Shown one piece after another: positions 1 through 9,683 of a stretch of 45,647 nucleotides of DNA; the first letter of the stretch is position 1, and each line of letters opens with the position of its first letter. This stretch comes from an uncultured Candidatus Berkelbacteria bacterium (GTDB lineage Bacteria; Patescibacteriota; UBA1384; CAJBMM01), in NCBI GenBank assembly GCA_903954185.1, contig CAJBMM010000030.1:1-45647 (forward strand), written 5' to 3'. The notes beneath the pieces were generated by a model that was not told where the DNA came from, did not search any database, and saw nothing but the letters and a program-made list of their open reading frames with translations. Made by a program: the position numbers and the translations under genes.

Positions 1-1587
1 TTCAAGAAAGATACCCCATTATTCAAAGCAGGTAATGTTAACTACCAGATAGTACTCCATCCAGAGCTTGTATCCTTACATGAACAACTACAAGCCTCTA
101 CCGGTACATTCAGAGTTGGATCTACCCAATTAAGTTACAATTCAACAAACAACAACACAGCCAGAAGCACAGACTCAACTACAGCTAAAGACAATACCAC
201 ACCAACAAGAACTAATCTCTTCACACTAGCTAAAGACATCCTCATACCTCAAACCGAGGCTCAAACTACCACCGCCACCACCAAAGACATTCAAGTCCCT
301 ATGGCTAAAAGAAACCTACTTAAAATTAAAATTCTTCCCCCAGATGGTAAAAATTGGCAATATCTGAAGGAAGGATACGGAGTCTCTATTGTCACAAACA
401 ATTCTTTTGGCACTGGATTTACTGATGAGGACGGTATTGTAAATTGGACTGCCTGTGTGAAGGGAACGTATAAAATAAATGTTAGGGGCTTTAAAGAAAC
501 GAAAGAAATTAGTTTTACCGAAGACCGTGGCCAGACAGTAAATCTCATATTTACACTTGAAAAAGAGTTGCAACCATTCCCAATTGATTATTTAAGAGTG
601 CATTCACCTAACGAAAACTATAAAACAGTTATTCTGGAAGCCAGGGACGGGGGTAGCTGGAAAAAAATTGGAGAAATGAAAGTGGACGATAAAGGAGCTG
701 CTGTATTTACAACAGCTAATTTTGGACTGGAGATTAATAAATTTTACCGCGTATCGATGAAATACAGCTCATACGGGGCAAGTACTATGTACAAACTACA
801 AATTAAAAGAGTTGATTATGCAGTTTATGATGATGTATATCTTATCGAATCCGAGGGATTATCAGGTTGTGAGAATAAAAGCATTTCTGATGTTTGGAGA
901 TGTGGCGATAAGGCAAAACAGCCATCATTTGATGACAAAATTGTTTCATTTAAAAATGGAATAAATTCAGTTGTGAATAATCCAAGTTACAAAACCATTT
1001 TTTCCAAACCTCCATATCCGCTTGCTATAATAGTAAAAGAATTGAATTCGGAAAGGGTTGTCGCAACATATTTCTCATGGGGATTTGAATATAGTAGATA
1101 CGGCGATGAATGCCCACGGACTCAGATAGAATTTAATGATGCACCACCACTAGGCGAGACAATTGTATTAAATTCGGATGATTATTTTGCTTTGCCATTA
1201 GATCTTACTAATGCCGGGGCTCATGAAGCGATGCATAGAAAACATTATTTAGAAGCACGGTCTGGCAAAATGCGCTGTGATTTTAGTGATGGTACCAGCA
1301 CCATAGTTTACAATATAATGATGAAGTCCATAAAAACACAATTTTTGGATGTTATAAAAAGCGAATTTGTAAATGGTAGCCTATACTATTATGCATCAAC
1401 AAACTATCTAGAGATGTATGCTGTGACAGGAGCTGCTGATTATTTGTATCACAATGAAGTTAATACTAATCTCAATACCAAAGTCACTGGTAAAACTCCA
1501 CAAGATGTTAAAGCAGCGCAAAATTTAATACGGGGTTGGGTAAATTATGTGATGTACCCGATTGTACCCAAGTGGACAAGTTCATAA
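1..1587 (+). CDS. Putative secreted HExxH metallopeptidase, 5'-truncated
   Basis: The reading frame is open from base 1, so the true start lies upstream; 528 residues are visible and the ATG at 301 is probably internal. The first ~100 residues are Thr/Asn-rich, like a linker. Residues ~100-195 (GTGFTDEDGIVNW, then GTYKINVRGF) resemble a carboxypeptidase-regulatory-like beta domain. Near the C-terminus HEAMH (visible codons 408-412) is followed 59 residues later by YLEMYA (Glu at codon 471), the spacing and context expected for a gluzincin zinc site with Glu as third ligand. No family was recognised, so peptidase activity is inferred. The stop overlaps the next ATG by one base, suggesting coupled expression. 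Confidence 0.6.
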   Translation, partial: FKKDTPLFKAGNVNYQIVLHPELVSLHEQLQASTGTFRVGSTQLSYNSTNNNTARSTDSTTAKDNTTPTRTNLFTLAKDILIPQTEAQTTTATTKDIQVPMAKRNLLKIKILPPDGKNWQYLKEGYGVSIVTNNSFGTGFTDEDGIVNWTACVKGTYKINVRGFKETKEISFTEDRGQTVNLIFTLEKELQPFPIDYLRVHSPNENYKTVILEARDGGSWKKIGEMKVDDKGAAVFTTANFGLEINKFYRVSMKYSSYGASTMYKLQIKRVDYAVYDDVYLIESEGLSGCENKSISDVWRCGDKAKQPSFDDKIVSFKNGINSVVNNPSYKTIFSKPPYPLAIIVKELNSERVVATYFSWGFEYSRYGDECPRTQIEFNDAPPLGETIVLNSDDYFALPLDLTNAGAHEAMHRKHYLEARSGKMRCDFSDGTSTIVYNIMMKSIKTQFLDVIKSEFVNGSLYYYASTNYLEMYAVTGAADYLYHNEVNTNLNTKVTGKTPQDVKAAQNLIRGWVNYVMYPIVPKWTSS

Positions 1588-2099
1588 TGAAAAACTTTTT
1601 GCAAAACTTTGTTAATAAATTTAAAATTATTAATCGCAGAAAAGTTACAATTGGAATTATTTTTATTATTGTAATATCCGTGCTGGTAATGGGTATTTTA
1701 CGCACTCGCAAATACTCTGCTTCAAGTGATGAACCGGTAGATGTATCGTATTTTGTCAGTGGAAGGCTTACTGATGCAGATAAAAACCCAATCTCGGGTA
1801 AAGATGTAGTAATAAATGGAATTTCTGGTAGATCAGATGCTGACGGTTATTATTTTCTAAATGTAGATTATTCTTACCCCAGTGCCCTAAAAGCAGATAC
1901 AGGTGAATCTGCTAATGTATATGTAATAGATCCAGACGACAATACTAAGCGCTATCCCATCACTAACATCGGAGATATTGGTGGCATACTACTACAAAGC
2001 CCTTGTGACGACCCTACTAACCCAGAAGACCCTGCCGAATGCCTTGCCCGCCATCAATACAATATTCAACAAGACATCGAAATTGAGGTTGCAGAATAA
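1587..2099 (+). CDS. Membrane-anchored protein with a carboxypeptidase-regulatory-like domain
   Basis: 170 residues from the ATG that overlaps the preceding stop (TAATGA). An in-frame ATG at 1536 lies inside the upstream gene and is less likely. A basic N-terminus and one hydrophobic segment (about residues 18-38) give a single membrane anchor. Next comes a CarboxypepD_reg/transthyretin-like beta sandwich (residues ~55-115: VSGRLTDADKNPISGKDV, then GRSDADGYYFL). The tail is acidic and includes CDDPTNPEDPAEC, whose two Cys could form a disulfide outside the cell. Coupling to the putative metallopeptidase suggests a shared cell-surface role, which is inference. Confidence 0.6.
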   Translation: MKNFLQNFVNKFKIINRRKVTIGIIFIIVISVLVMGILRTRKYSASSDEPVDVSYFVSGRLTDADKNPISGKDVVINGISGRSDADGYYFLNVDYSYPSALKADTGESANVYVIDPDDNTKRYPITNIGDIGGILLQSPCDDPTNPEDPAECLARHQYNIQQDIEIEVAE

Positions 2100-2132
2100 C
2101 CACTGCAATAATTCGATTGTTTATATATTTTG

Positions 2133-2157
2133 ATCGCCTCAGGGGGTATGAGGCGAT
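2133..2157 (+). terminator. GC-rich hairpin, possible terminator
   Basis: ATCGCCTCA and TGAGGCGAT form a perfect 9-bp stem around a 7-base loop, 33 bases after the stop at 2099. No clear T-run follows, so termination is uncertain. The same stem core recurs in the hairpin at 43157-43190. Confidence 0.45.
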
Positions 2158-2228
2158 TGCTACAAATGGATTAAATTCGTGAGAATTATCCATTTTCATT
2201 TTATTGCGGTTTAGGTTAAGCTTATTGT

Positions 2229-2822
2229 ATGAAAAGAACATTTTGTTTTTCTATAATTGAATTGTTAGTTGTTATAAGTATTATCGGCATACTTTCGACT
2301 CTTGGTTTTTATTCATATAGCACATCTAAAATGAAGGCTAGAGATACAGTTCGCAAACAAGACTTAAATTCTCTACAATTGGCAACGAAACTATATTTTA
2401 CTCAAGAAAAACATTATCCCATAGATACTGGTTCTAAATATGCCATTTGCTCAGCAACTGCGGTTGTGGGCGATAAGCAAAATTGGACAGACCTACAAAC
2501 TGCCCTAAACCCATTTTTATCATCATTACCAACTGATCCATTGGCTAGATGTACTGGTGCTTATCCGTATGCAGATTCTGCAAACCCTAAAAATGATTAT
2601 TTATACTATGTTCGAACTGGTAACCGTTATGCATATTGGGCATCACTCGAAAATCGGAATGACCCAGCCCGTAATAAAACATCGCCTTACAATACAATAT
2701 TAGGTTACACAATATACACCTCAAGCCCTGGGATCTATAAAAATGTTGATAATATGTTTGGCGTAGGGTGTAAGCTAAAAAATACCGCTAGCTACTGGGA
2801 TACGCCGTGTTTTGACAATTGA
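2229..2822 (+). CDS. Type IV pilin-like / pseudopilin protein
   Basis: 197 residues with a class III signal: short basic leader MKRTFC, then FSIIELLVVISIIGIL with Glu at mature position +5 and a hydrophobic helix (about residues 7-28). This is the N-methylation helix of type IV pilins and GspG-like pseudopilins, normally cleaved and methylated by PilD. The residue before the cleavage point is Cys where Gly is usual. The rest, with YPIDTGSKYAIC and several Cys, looks like a small globular pilin head. Its family function would be in a pilus or pseudopilus at the cell surface. No assembly ATPase or prepilin peptidase gene lies in this window. Confidence 0.8.
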   Translation: MKRTFCFSIIELLVVISIIGILSTLGFYSYSTSKMKARDTVRKQDLNSLQLATKLYFTQEKHYPIDTGSKYAICSATAVVGDKQNWTDLQTALNPFLSSLPTDPLARCTGAYPYADSANPKNDYLYYVRTGNRYAYWASLENRNDPARNKTSPYNTILGYTIYTSSPGIYKNVDNMFGVGCKLKNTASYWDTPCFDN

Positions 2823-2842
2823 TAAAATAGTGTATTTATGAT
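2812..2842 (+). promoter_or_regulatory. Putative promoter of fusA
   Basis: TTGACA at 2812-2817, overlapping the end of the pilin gene, is followed 19 bases later by TATGAT at 2837-2842. The spacer is long, so this is moderate evidence. Confidence 0.4.
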
Positions 2843-2899
2843 ATCTTACTTATGTGGCCAAACGACCACAATTTTATTGAAATTAAGGGAGAAGCTATA

Positions 2900-4969
2900 A
2901 TGGCCGAAATTAATCTTGAAAATACGCGTAATATAGGCACAATTGCTCATATTGATGCTGGAAAAACTACTGTTACCGAAGGTATTTTATATCGAACTGG
3001 CAAGGTTCATAAAATTGGTGAAGTCCATGAGGGTGAAGCAACTATGGATTGGATGGAACAAGAGCGCGAGCGTGGCATTACTATTACGTCTGCCGCAACA
3101 ACCTGCCATTGGAAAAATTTCCGTATCAATATTATAGATACCCCAGGCCACGTAGATTTTACCGTAGAAGTTGAGCGTAGCTTGCGTGTTTTAGACGGAG
3201 CAGTGGTTATTTTCGATGGCAAAATGGGCGTCGAACCTCAATCTGAGACGGTTTGGAGACAGGCAGACAAATATAACGTTCCTCGAATTTGTTTTATTAA
3301 CAAAATAAACCAAACTGGTGGCGATTTTTATAAATCCTTAGCTTCAATAAAAGAACGATTGTCTGCTAATGCATTTCCTGTACAGTTACCAATCGGTTTT
3401 GAACAAAGTATTAATGGTGTTGTAGACGTTATCTCACGCAAATCTTACACTTACAAAGAATATCACGATAAAGAGGTTATTGTTGGCGAGTGTCCAGAAA
3501 ACATGAAAGCAGATGTCGAAAAATATCGTACCGAAATTATTGAAAAAGCCATTGAATCAGACAATCTATTAATGGAAAAATACTTGAACGGCGAAGAACT
3601 TACCGATGCGGAAATTAAAAGTGCTGTACGAAAAAGTGTAATTCAGGGTAATTTTTATGCCATTCTGGGTGGAGACGGAAGAGGAGTTGTGGTAGAAACT
3701 TTACTAGACGCGATTACAGATTATCTTCCATCGCCTTTAGATGTTGAGCCAGCTAAAGCAATAGATCTTTCAAACGATGAAGAAATTACCGTAAAACCCG
3801 AAGCTGATGCGCCCTTTGCTGCACTAGCATTTAAGGTTGCGGCAGACCCATTTGTGGGTAAATTAATTTTCTTCCGCGTTTATCGTGGAAAATTAAGCTC
3901 TGGCTCTTATATCGTAAATACCACAAACGGCGAAAAAGAGCGTATTGGTCGCATTGTGCGATTACACGCCAACCATCGTGAAGATGTAGACTCCGTTTCA
4001 GCTGGCGATATTGCTGCCGCTGTAGGTTTAAGAGCAACCCGCACCGGCGATACTCTTTGCGATCCTGCGAATCAAATTAGATTAGAATCTATCACTTTCC
4101 CAGAGCCAGTTATTGATATGGCCGTAGAACCAAAAACTAAAGCAGATCAAGAAAAAATGGGTATAGCTATTGCTCGATTAGTTGAAGAAGATCCAACACT
4201 TAGAGTTAAGTCAGATCATGAAACTGGTCAAACCATACTATCCGGAATGGGCGAACTTCACTTAGAAATTATTGTAGATCGCATGCGCAGAGAATTTAAA
4301 GTAGAAGTTACAAGTGGTAAACCACAAGTTGCTTATAAAGAAACAATTCGAAAAACTGTGCAACAAGAAGGCAAATTTATTCGCCAATCTGGTGGTCGCG
4401 GTCAATATGGACATGTATATCTTGAAGTTGGACCAAATGAAGAGGGTGCAGGCTTGGTATTTGAAAATAAAATTGTCGGCGGCGCTATTCCTAAAGAATA
4501 CATTCCTGCGGTTGAAAAAGGCGTCAAAGAGGCAATGGAAAGAGGCGTTATTGCTGGCTATCCTGTCGAGGGTTTGCAAGTTAAGCTTTATGATGGAACA
4601 TTCCATGAAGTAGATTCATCGGAAATGGCATTCCAAATCGCCGGATCTATGGCTTTGCAAGATGCTGTTAAAAAGGCTGATCCTGTTATTCTAGAGCCAA
4701 TAATGAAGGTAGAAGTAGTAACCCCCGAAGAGTTTATGGGCGATTGTATTGGAGATATTAACTCCAAGCGCGGTCAAATACAGCAAATGACAGAGCGCGG
4801 CAACGCAAAAGTAGTTAATGCGACCGTGCCGCTATCATCAATGTTTGGTTATGCAACTACTTTGCGATCTATGTCACAGGGCAGAGCCAGCTATAGTATG
4901 GAATTTGACCATTACGCACCCGTCCCTGCGAACATTCAAACAGAAATTATTTCAGGAAAAATTAAGTAA
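2900..4969 (+). CDS. fusA: Elongation factor G
   Basis: 689 residues from the ATG at 2900, preceded by AAGGGAG; an in-frame ATG at 2852 would add an untypical leader. EF-G is the GTPase that drives ribosomal translocation and, with RRF, recycling. Seen: P-loop AHIDAGKTT (16-24), the RGITI switch (59-63), DTPGH (80-84), then the EF-G domains through to the C-terminal domain IV/V region ([35 protein letters not shown]). The G4 motif, normally NKMD, reads NKIN at residues 134-137, replacing the Asp that reads guanine. Length and all other motifs are normal. It sits directly before tuf; rpsL and rpsG are not upstream of it. Confidence 0.96.
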   Translation: MAEINLENTRNIGTIAHIDAGKTTVTEGILYRTGKVHKIGEVHEGEATMDWMEQERERGITITSAATTCHWKNFRINIIDTPGHVDFTVEVERSLRVLDGAVVIFDGKMGVEPQSETVWRQADKYNVPRICFINKINQTGGDFYKSLASIKERLSANAFPVQLPIGFEQSINGVVDVISRKSYTYKEYHDKEVIVGECPENMKADVEKYRTEIIEKAIESDNLLMEKYLNGEELTDAEIKSAVRKSVIQGNFYAILGGDGRGVVVETLLDAITDYLPSPLDVEPAKAIDLSNDEEITVKPEADAPFAALAFKVAADPFVGKLIFFRVYRGKLSSGSYIVNTTNGEKERIGRIVRLHANHREDVDSVSAGDIAAAVGLRATRTGDTLCDPANQIRLESITFPEPVIDMAVEPKTKADQEKMGIAIARLVEEDPTLRVKSDHETGQTILSGMGELHLEIIVDRMRREFKVEVTSGKPQVAYKETIRKTVQQEGKFIRQSGGRGQYGHVYLEVGPNEEGAGLVFENKIVGGAIPKEYIPAVEKGVKEAMERGVIAGYPVEGLQVKLYDGTFHEVDSSEMAFQIAGSMALQDAVKKADPVILEPIMKVEVVTPEEFMGDCIGDINSKRGQIQQMTERGNAKVVNATVPLSSMFGYATTLRSMSQGRASYSMEFDHYAPVPANIQTEIISGKIK

Positions 4970-5001
4970 TTGGGTTTTTTAGGAATTTAGACACAAAACT
5001 G

Positions 5002-5030
5002 TTGACTATTTTATCGATATAAGATATAGT
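5002..5030 (+). promoter_or_regulatory. Strong sigma-70-type promoter of tuf and probably the ribosomal operon
   Basis: TTGACT (5002-5007), a 17-base spacer and TATAGT (5025-5030) match the consensus closely. Transcription would begin near 5037, about 22 bases before the tuf ATG, just upstream of the ribosome-binding site AAGGAG (5048-5053). Confidence 0.7.
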
Positions 5031-5058
5031 AATTATTAGTATTAAAGAAGGAGAAAAG

Positions 5059-6240
5059 ATGGCAGAAAAATTTGAGAGAAATAAACCTCACGTAAATGTT
5101 GGTACTATTGGACATGTAGATCATGGCAAAACCACGCTTACTTCGGCTATTACAAATGTATTAGCTAAAAAAGGTCTTGCAGTTGCTAAAAAATTCGAAG
5201 ATATTGATAATGCTCCAGAAGAAAAAGCACGTGGTATCACCATTGCTACTTCTCATCAAGAATACGAAACTGAAAAAAGACACTATGCTCATGTAGATTG
5301 CCCAGGTCATGCAGATTATATTAAAAACATGATTACAGGCGCAGCTCAAATGGACGGCGCAATATTAGTTGTTGCCGCTACTGATGGTCCTATGCCACAA
5401 ACTCGTGAACACATCTTACTTGCAAAACAAGTTGGAGTACCACGCATTGTTGTATACATGAACAAATGTGATCAAGTTTCTGATCCAGAGCTATTAGATT
5501 TAGTCGAAATGGAAGTTCGTGAACTACTTACCAAATATGAATTTGACGGAGATAATACTCCAATTATTCGCGGCTCTGCTTTAAAAGCTCTTGAAGGCGA
5601 TCCTAAATCCGAGGAATCAATCATGGAGCTTATGAAAGCTTTAGACGATTTTATTCCAGATCCAGTTCGCGACATCGACAAACCACTGCTTATGCCTGTT
5701 GAAGATGTTTTCTCAATCAAAGGACGTGGAACAGTTGCTACCGGAAGAATTGAACGCGGTATTGTTAAGATTAACGAAGAAGTAGAAATTGTTGGTATCA
5801 GACCAACCAAGAAAACTGTTGTAACTGGCGTTGAAATGTTTAGAAAACTTCTCGATCAAGGTCAAGCTGGTGATAATGTTGGTATCTTATTGCGCGGTGT
5901 TGAAAGAGAAGATATTGAACGCGGGCAAGTTATTGCCAAACCAGGATCAATTACCCCCCATACCGAATTCGACGCTGAAGTTTATATTCTCACCAAAGAT
6001 GAGGGTGGAAGACACACACCATTCTTTAAGGGCTATAAACCTCAATTCTATGTACGCACTACAGATGTTACTGGCGAAGTAACTTTACCAGCAGATGTAG
6101 AAATGGTAATGCCTGGCGACACAGTTAAAATGAACGTCAAGCTAATAGTTCCTGTAGCAATGGAAGATGGTATGAGATTTGCAATTCGAGAGGGTGGACA
6201 TACAGTTGGCGCAGGCGCAGTAACAAAAATAACCAAATAA
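5059..6240 (+). CDS. tuf: Elongation factor Tu
   Basis: 393 residues, the usual family length. EF-Tu carries aminoacyl-tRNA to the ribosomal A site as a GTP complex. Seen: P-loop GHVDHGKT (18-25), switch [13 protein letters not shown], an intact G4 motif NKCD and the SAL-type G5 motif ([11 protein letters not shown]), followed by domains 2 and 3 ([38 protein letters not shown]). A strong ribosome-binding site, AAGGAGAAAAG, precedes the ATG. It has its own promoter and lies 21 bases before rpsJ, so it probably leads the ribosomal transcript. Confidence 0.98.
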   Translation: MAEKFERNKPHVNVGTIGHVDHGKTTLTSAITNVLAKKGLAVAKKFEDIDNAPEEKARGITIATSHQEYETEKRHYAHVDCPGHADYIKNMITGAAQMDGAILVVAATDGPMPQTREHILLAKQVGVPRIVVYMNKCDQVSDPELLDLVEMEVRELLTKYEFDGDNTPIIRGSALKALEGDPKSEESIMELMKALDDFIPDPVRDIDKPLLMPVEDVFSIKGRGTVATGRIERGIVKINEEVEIVGIRPTKKTVVTGVEMFRKLLDQGQAGDNVGILLRGVEREDIERGQVIAKPGSITPHTEFDAEVYILTKDEGGRHTPFFKGYKPQFYVRTTDVTGEVTLPADVEMVMPGDTVKMNVKLIVPVAMEDGMRFAIREGGHTVGAGAVTKITK

Positions 6241-6261
6241 TAAGAGATATGGCACATTAAA

Positions 6262-6585
6262 ATGGCAAAAACAGACGAAGTTAAGCAAAGAATCAGAATC
6301 CGCTTAAAAGCATACGATTATCGAATTATTGATAAGTCTGCTGAGCAGATCATTCAAACAGCCGAACGATCTGGCGCAAAAGTTACAGGGCCAATTCCAT
6401 TACCTACTGATAGAAAGGTAATTACAGTAATTCGCTCGCCACACGTACACAAAGATTCCAGAGAGCAGTTTGAAATGCGAGTTCACAAGCGATTAATCGA
6501 TATTGTTGACCCTGAAAGTAAAACCATCGATGCCTTAACCAGTTTAGATTTGCCAGCCGGAGTAGATGTAGAAATTAAAATGTAA
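6262..6585 (+). CDS. rpsJ: 30S ribosomal protein S10 (uS10)
   Basis: 107 residues with the S10 hallmarks RIRLKAYD near the N-terminus and VTGPIPLPT followed by [18 protein letters not shown]10 sits in the 30S head and in many bacteria also acts as NusE with NusB (a nusB gene is at 41590) in antitermination. It opens the S10 block, 21 bases after tuf; the ribosome-binding site is weak. A structured 106-base gap separates it from rplC. Confidence 0.97.
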   Translation: MAKTDEVKQRIRIRLKAYDYRIIDKSAEQIIQTAERSGAKVTGPIPLPTDRKVITVIRSPHVHKDSREQFEMRVHKRLIDIVDPESKTIDALTSLDLPAGVDVEIKM

Positions 6586-6594
6586 ATTATCAAA

Positions 6595-6665
6595 GTGATG
6601 ATTTTTATCACAGCCCAAGGATACTAACCTCAAATTCCTGTTTCAGATGAGATTAAGTCCTGGGC
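6595..6665 (+). other. Structured leader between rpsJ and rplC
   Basis: This 106-base gap is one of the few large gaps in an otherwise packed operon. A small hairpin (GTGAT 6595-6599 with ATCAC 6607-6611) is followed by a longer fold: GCCCAAGGA (6613-6621) pairs, with one bulged A, to TCCTGGGC (6658-6665), with further partial pairing inside (CTCA/TGAG). It could be a regulatory RNA, a protein-binding leader or a processing site. No known class was recognised. Confidence 0.4.
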
Positions 6666-6691
6666 AATCAGTTTTGTAAAATGAGAACATT

Positions 6692-7300
6692 ATGAAATTA
6701 CGGATATTAGGAAGAAAACTTGAGATGACGCAGATTTATCTAGATGGCGGTGAAATCGTACCTGTCACCATTATTGATTGTAGCCAATGCGTTGTAGCAA
6801 AAGTCATAGAAGATAAGCAAAGTGGTTCAACGGCTATCCAATTAGGTATAGGTATTGCAAAAAAACCGAGCAAACCCGTTGCTGGCCAATACAAATCTTT
6901 AGACACTCCAAAACATATTAAAGAATTTCCGCTTACTGAAGATGAAAAACCTGCAAAAGTTGGATCCTCGGTCAAAGTTACAGATTTTGAAGATCTTCCT
7001 TTTGTAAATATAGTTGCAATTTCTAAAGGCAAAGGATTTTCAGGAGTTATCAAAAGACACGGCTTTAGTCGTGGTCCGGAAACACATGGCTCAGATCATC
7101 ATCGCAAACCAGGCTCTATTGGCGCCATGTTTCCACAAAGAGTGTTAAAAGGACAAAAACTTCCTGGTCATATGGGTAATGCGCAAATTACTGTTAAAAA
7201 CTCAAAAATTGTATCAATAGATAAAACAAATAATCTTTTGGCTGTTAAAGGCGCTGTTCCGGGTAGCCGCGGTAATTTAGTAACCATAGTGAGCAATTAA
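6692..7300 (+). CDS. rplC: 50S ribosomal protein L3 (uL3)
   Basis: 202 residues, a typical length. The L3 signature is clear in the C-terminal half: HGFSRGPETHGSDHHRKPGS, IGAMFPQRVLKGQKLPGHMG. L3 is an early 50S assembly protein whose extended loop reaches towards the peptidyl-transferase centre. It ends one base before rplD, indicating one transcript. The ATG at 6692 follows TGAGAA, a weak ribosome-binding site. Confidence 0.97.
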   Translation: MKLRILGRKLEMTQIYLDGGEIVPVTIIDCSQCVVAKVIEDKQSGSTAIQLGIGIAKKPSKPVAGQYKSLDTPKHIKEFPLTEDEKPAKVGSSVKVTDFEDLPFVNIVAISKGKGFSGVIKRHGFSRGPETHGSDHHRKPGSIGAMFPQRVLKGQKLPGHMGNAQITVKNSKIVSIDKTNNLLAVKGAVPGSRGNLVTIVSN

Positions 7301-7301
7301 A

Positions 7302-7925
7302 ATGACAAAAAGTGATATTAAAGAAAATAAATCGACAATTAACCTATCTGTTCTTTCACAAGCAGTTAGAACGGCTCTAACTAATAAGCGCACTACAGTG
7401 GCGCATACAAAAGATAGAGGCGATGTTAGCGGTGGCGGAATAAAGCCATGGAAACAAAAAGGGACCGGCAGAGCAAGAGCAGGATCTTCAAGATCTCCAA
7501 TTTGGCGTGGCGGTGGCATTACTTTTGGTCCAAGAAGCACTGATAATTTTTCTCTAATGATGCCTAAAAAAATGCGAGGCTTGGCCATCAAAAACGCATT
7601 TCAAATTAAAGATGAGGCAAAGAAATTAGTAAAAATTGATAGCTTAGCCTTAGAATTCCCTAAAACGAAAAAGCTAGAAAAGCTTATTATCGACTTAACA
7701 GGATCATATTCATGTCTTATCGTAGTTAGCCCAGAAACATACAAGTTATATAGTATTGCTTCAAGAAACTTACCAAATATTAAAATGGTGCCAATTTTTA
7801 ACGCTTCACTTGTCGATCTATTAAATTATGATTTTATTGTACTTGATAAACAGGCTCAAGAGCATTATTTATCATCTGTTTTTGAAAAAACCGTAACTCC
7901 TAAAAAGGCTGGTAAAAATGATTAA
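7302..7925 (+). CDS. rplD: 50S ribosomal protein L4 (uL4)
   Basis: 207 residues. The conserved tunnel loop is present (RGDVSGGGIKPWKQKGTGRA, RAGSSRSPIWRGGGITFGPR); in the ribosome it forms part of the exit-tunnel constriction. In some bacteria L4 also represses its own operon, but no such site can be shown here. The end overlaps rplW by 8 bases, so the two are probably translationally coupled. Confidence 0.96.
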   Translation: MTKSDIKENKSTINLSVLSQAVRTALTNKRTTVAHTKDRGDVSGGGIKPWKQKGTGRARAGSSRSPIWRGGGITFGPRSTDNFSLMMPKKMRGLAIKNAFQIKDEAKKLVKIDSLALEFPKTKKLEKLIIDLTGSYSCLIVVSPETYKLYSIASRNLPNIKMVPIFNASLVDLLNYDFIVLDKQAQEHYLSSVFEKTVTPKKAGKND

Positions 7926-8196
7926 AGCATCGGCAAGAGTGACCGAAAAAGGATACTCAGGCCTTGGCCGTGGCGAATATACGTTCAAAACGACAAAAGA
8001 CATTACTAAGACTGAATTTATTACTTATATTAAAAATGTTTACTCTGTAGACGTTGTAAAAATTAAGTCTTTAAATGTCAAAGGGAAGGCTGTATCACGT
8101 GGTAGAATTAGCGGAAAAAGGCCAGACTATAAAAAAATGATCATTACTCTTAAAAAGGGTCAAAAAATAGCAGATTATGAACTGAGCGAGAAATAA
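7918..8196 (+). CDS. rplW: 50S ribosomal protein L23 (uL23)
   Basis: 92 residues with the L23 pattern RVTEKGYSGLGRGEYTFKTT, VYSVDVVKIKSLNVKGKAVS and a basic loop RGRISGKRPDYKKMIITLKKG. L23 lies at the polypeptide exit and is the docking point for trigger factor and SRP. The start overlaps the end of rplD and the stop is one base before rplB. Confidence 0.94.
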   Translation: MIKASARVTEKGYSGLGRGEYTFKTTKDITKTEFITYIKNVYSVDVVKIKSLNVKGKAVSRGRISGKRPDYKKMIITLKKGQKIADYELSEK

Positions 8197-8197
8197 T

Positions 8198-9022
8198 ATG
8201 AAATCAAATTTAGTTAAACCAACGAGTCCAGGTAGAAGAGGTTTTTCCAAACAAGACTTTACTGGTATAACCGCAAAGAAACCGCAAAAATCATTACTTA
8301 TGCCAAAAGTGAAAACTGGTGGAAGAAACTTTCAAGGCAGAATTACTGTTCGACATATTGGTGGCGGAAATAAGAATCTTTATCGTATGATAGATTTTAA
8401 ACGGGCAATTGAAGCAAAATTGACCATTAAAAGTATTGAATACGATCCAAACCGCAGTGCTAGAATTGCCCTGACAGAAGACGAAGCGGGCAGAAAATAT
8501 TATGTAATTGCGACAGAAGATATGAAGCCTGGAATGATCATTGAAAATGGTGTCAAAACCACCGTATCAATTGGTAACTGCATGGAGTTAATCAACATTC
8601 CTTCTGGAATTTTAGTAAGCAATGTTGAGTTAAATCCAGGCAAAGGAGCAGTTTTTGCTCGTAGCGCAGGATTGTCTGTAACAGTAATGGGGCACGAAAA
8701 TAATAAAACTATTATCAAATTACCTAGCGGTGAATTACGCAGAATAGATTCAAGATGCAAAGCTACTATTGGTAAAGTTTCAAACACAAACCATGAAAAC
8801 ATAGTTTGGGGAAAAGCAGGTAGAAAAAGATGGTTAGGTATTCGCCCAACTGTTAGAGGTAAAGCGATGAACCCAAATACCCATCCTCATGGTGGTGGAG
8901 AGGGCAATACATCAATTGGTATGAAATATCCAAAAACTCCATGGGGCTTGCCAGCTCTTGGGCGAAGAACGCGAGATAAGAATAAATTAAGTCAGTCATT
9001 AATAATCAGACGAAGAAAGTAG
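8198..9022 (+). CDS. rplB: 50S ribosomal protein L2 (uL2)
   Basis: 274 residues, normal length. The most diagnostic stretch is [15 protein letters not shown] near the C-terminus, which contains the conserved His beside the peptidyl-transferase centre. [20 protein letters not shown] in the N-terminal half is also typical. L2 is a primary 23S rRNA binder needed for subunit joining. The start codon lies one base after rplW. Confidence 0.97.
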   Translation: MKSNLVKPTSPGRRGFSKQDFTGITAKKPQKSLLMPKVKTGGRNFQGRITVRHIGGGNKNLYRMIDFKRAIEAKLTIKSIEYDPNRSARIALTEDEAGRKYYVIATEDMKPGMIIENGVKTTVSIGNCMELINIPSGILVSNVELNPGKGAVFARSAGLSVTVMGHENNKTIIKLPSGELRRIDSRCKATIGKVSNTNHENIVWGKAGRKRWLGIRPTVRGKAMNPNTHPHGGGEGNTSIGMKYPKTPWGLPALGRRTRDKNKLSQSLIIRRRK

Positions 9023-9027
9023 GAGAA

Positions 9028-9312
9028 ATGAGTCGATCACTAAAAAAAGGCCCATTTATAGATCCTAAATTATTAAAAAAAGTCCAATCTGCAAAAACAG
9101 GTGAGCGTATTGTAATTAAAACATGGAGCAGATCGTCAACGATTTTCCCAGAGATGGTGGGTATGACATTTCAGGTTCACAACGGTAAAATTCATGTACC
9201 TGTATTTGTAGTTGAAGATATGGTTGGTCACAAATTAGGTGAGTTTTCGCCAACACGTAAATTTAAAAAACATGGTGGTAAAAAAGCCGCAGAAACATCA
9301 AAGGCAAAATAA
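9028..9312 (+). CDS. rpsS: 30S ribosomal protein S19 (uS19)
   Basis: 94 residues: [12 protein letters not shown] at the start and the signature [40 protein letters not shown]19 is in the 30S head next to S13 and contacts the A-site finger side. A good ribosome-binding site (TAGGAGAA) sits 5 bases after the rplB stop. The short Lys/Ala tail is usual. Confidence 0.97.
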   Translation: MSRSLKKGPFIDPKLLKKVQSAKTGERIVIKTWSRSSTIFPEMVGMTFQVHNGKIHVPVFVVEDMVGHKLGEFSPTRKFKKHGGKKAAETSKAK

Positions 9313-9313
9313 A

Positions 9314-9682
9314 ATGATTAAAGTTATTAATAAATTTGTACATAGTGCACCCCGAAAAACAAGATTAGTTTTGGATGCAATAGTAGGATTAAATCCTATC
9401 GCAGCAATTTCTAAACTTACATTTTTACCAAACTCGGTTTCTATTGATGTACTTAAAACTGTCAAATCTGCCGTTGCTTCAGCAAAAGATAAGAATTTTG
9501 ATGACTCCTCACTCGTTATTACTCGTGCATTTTGTGACGAAGGTCCTAAATTAAAACGAAGAATCGTTTCTTCTCGCGGTAGGGCAAGGCCGATAGTCAA
9601 GAAAATGTCACACATTACAATCATTCTTTCCGAAATGAAATCGAAGCCCACAAAGTCAAATCCAGAAGTAAAAGGAGCATAA
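9314..9682 (+). CDS. rplV: 50S ribosomal protein L22 (uL22)
   Basis: 122 residues from the ATG at 9314, one base after rpsS. An upstream in-frame ATG at 9239 lies inside rpsS and is rejected. The start KFVHSAPRKTRLVLDAIVGL and the loop-forming KRRIVSSRGRARPIVKKMSH match L22, whose hairpin lines the exit tunnel beside L4. Length is typical. It is followed one base later by rpsC. Confidence 0.95.
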   Translation: MIKVINKFVHSAPRKTRLVLDAIVGLNPIAAISKLTFLPNSVSIDVLKTVKSAVASAKDKNFDDSSLVITRAFCDEGPKLKRRIVSSRGRARPIVKKMSHITIILSEMKSKPTKSNPEVKGA

Positions 9683-9683
9683 A

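Noticed and set aside
4314-4613. 99-residue frame inside fusA
   Set aside because: It is an out-of-frame shadow of the EF-G C-terminal half.
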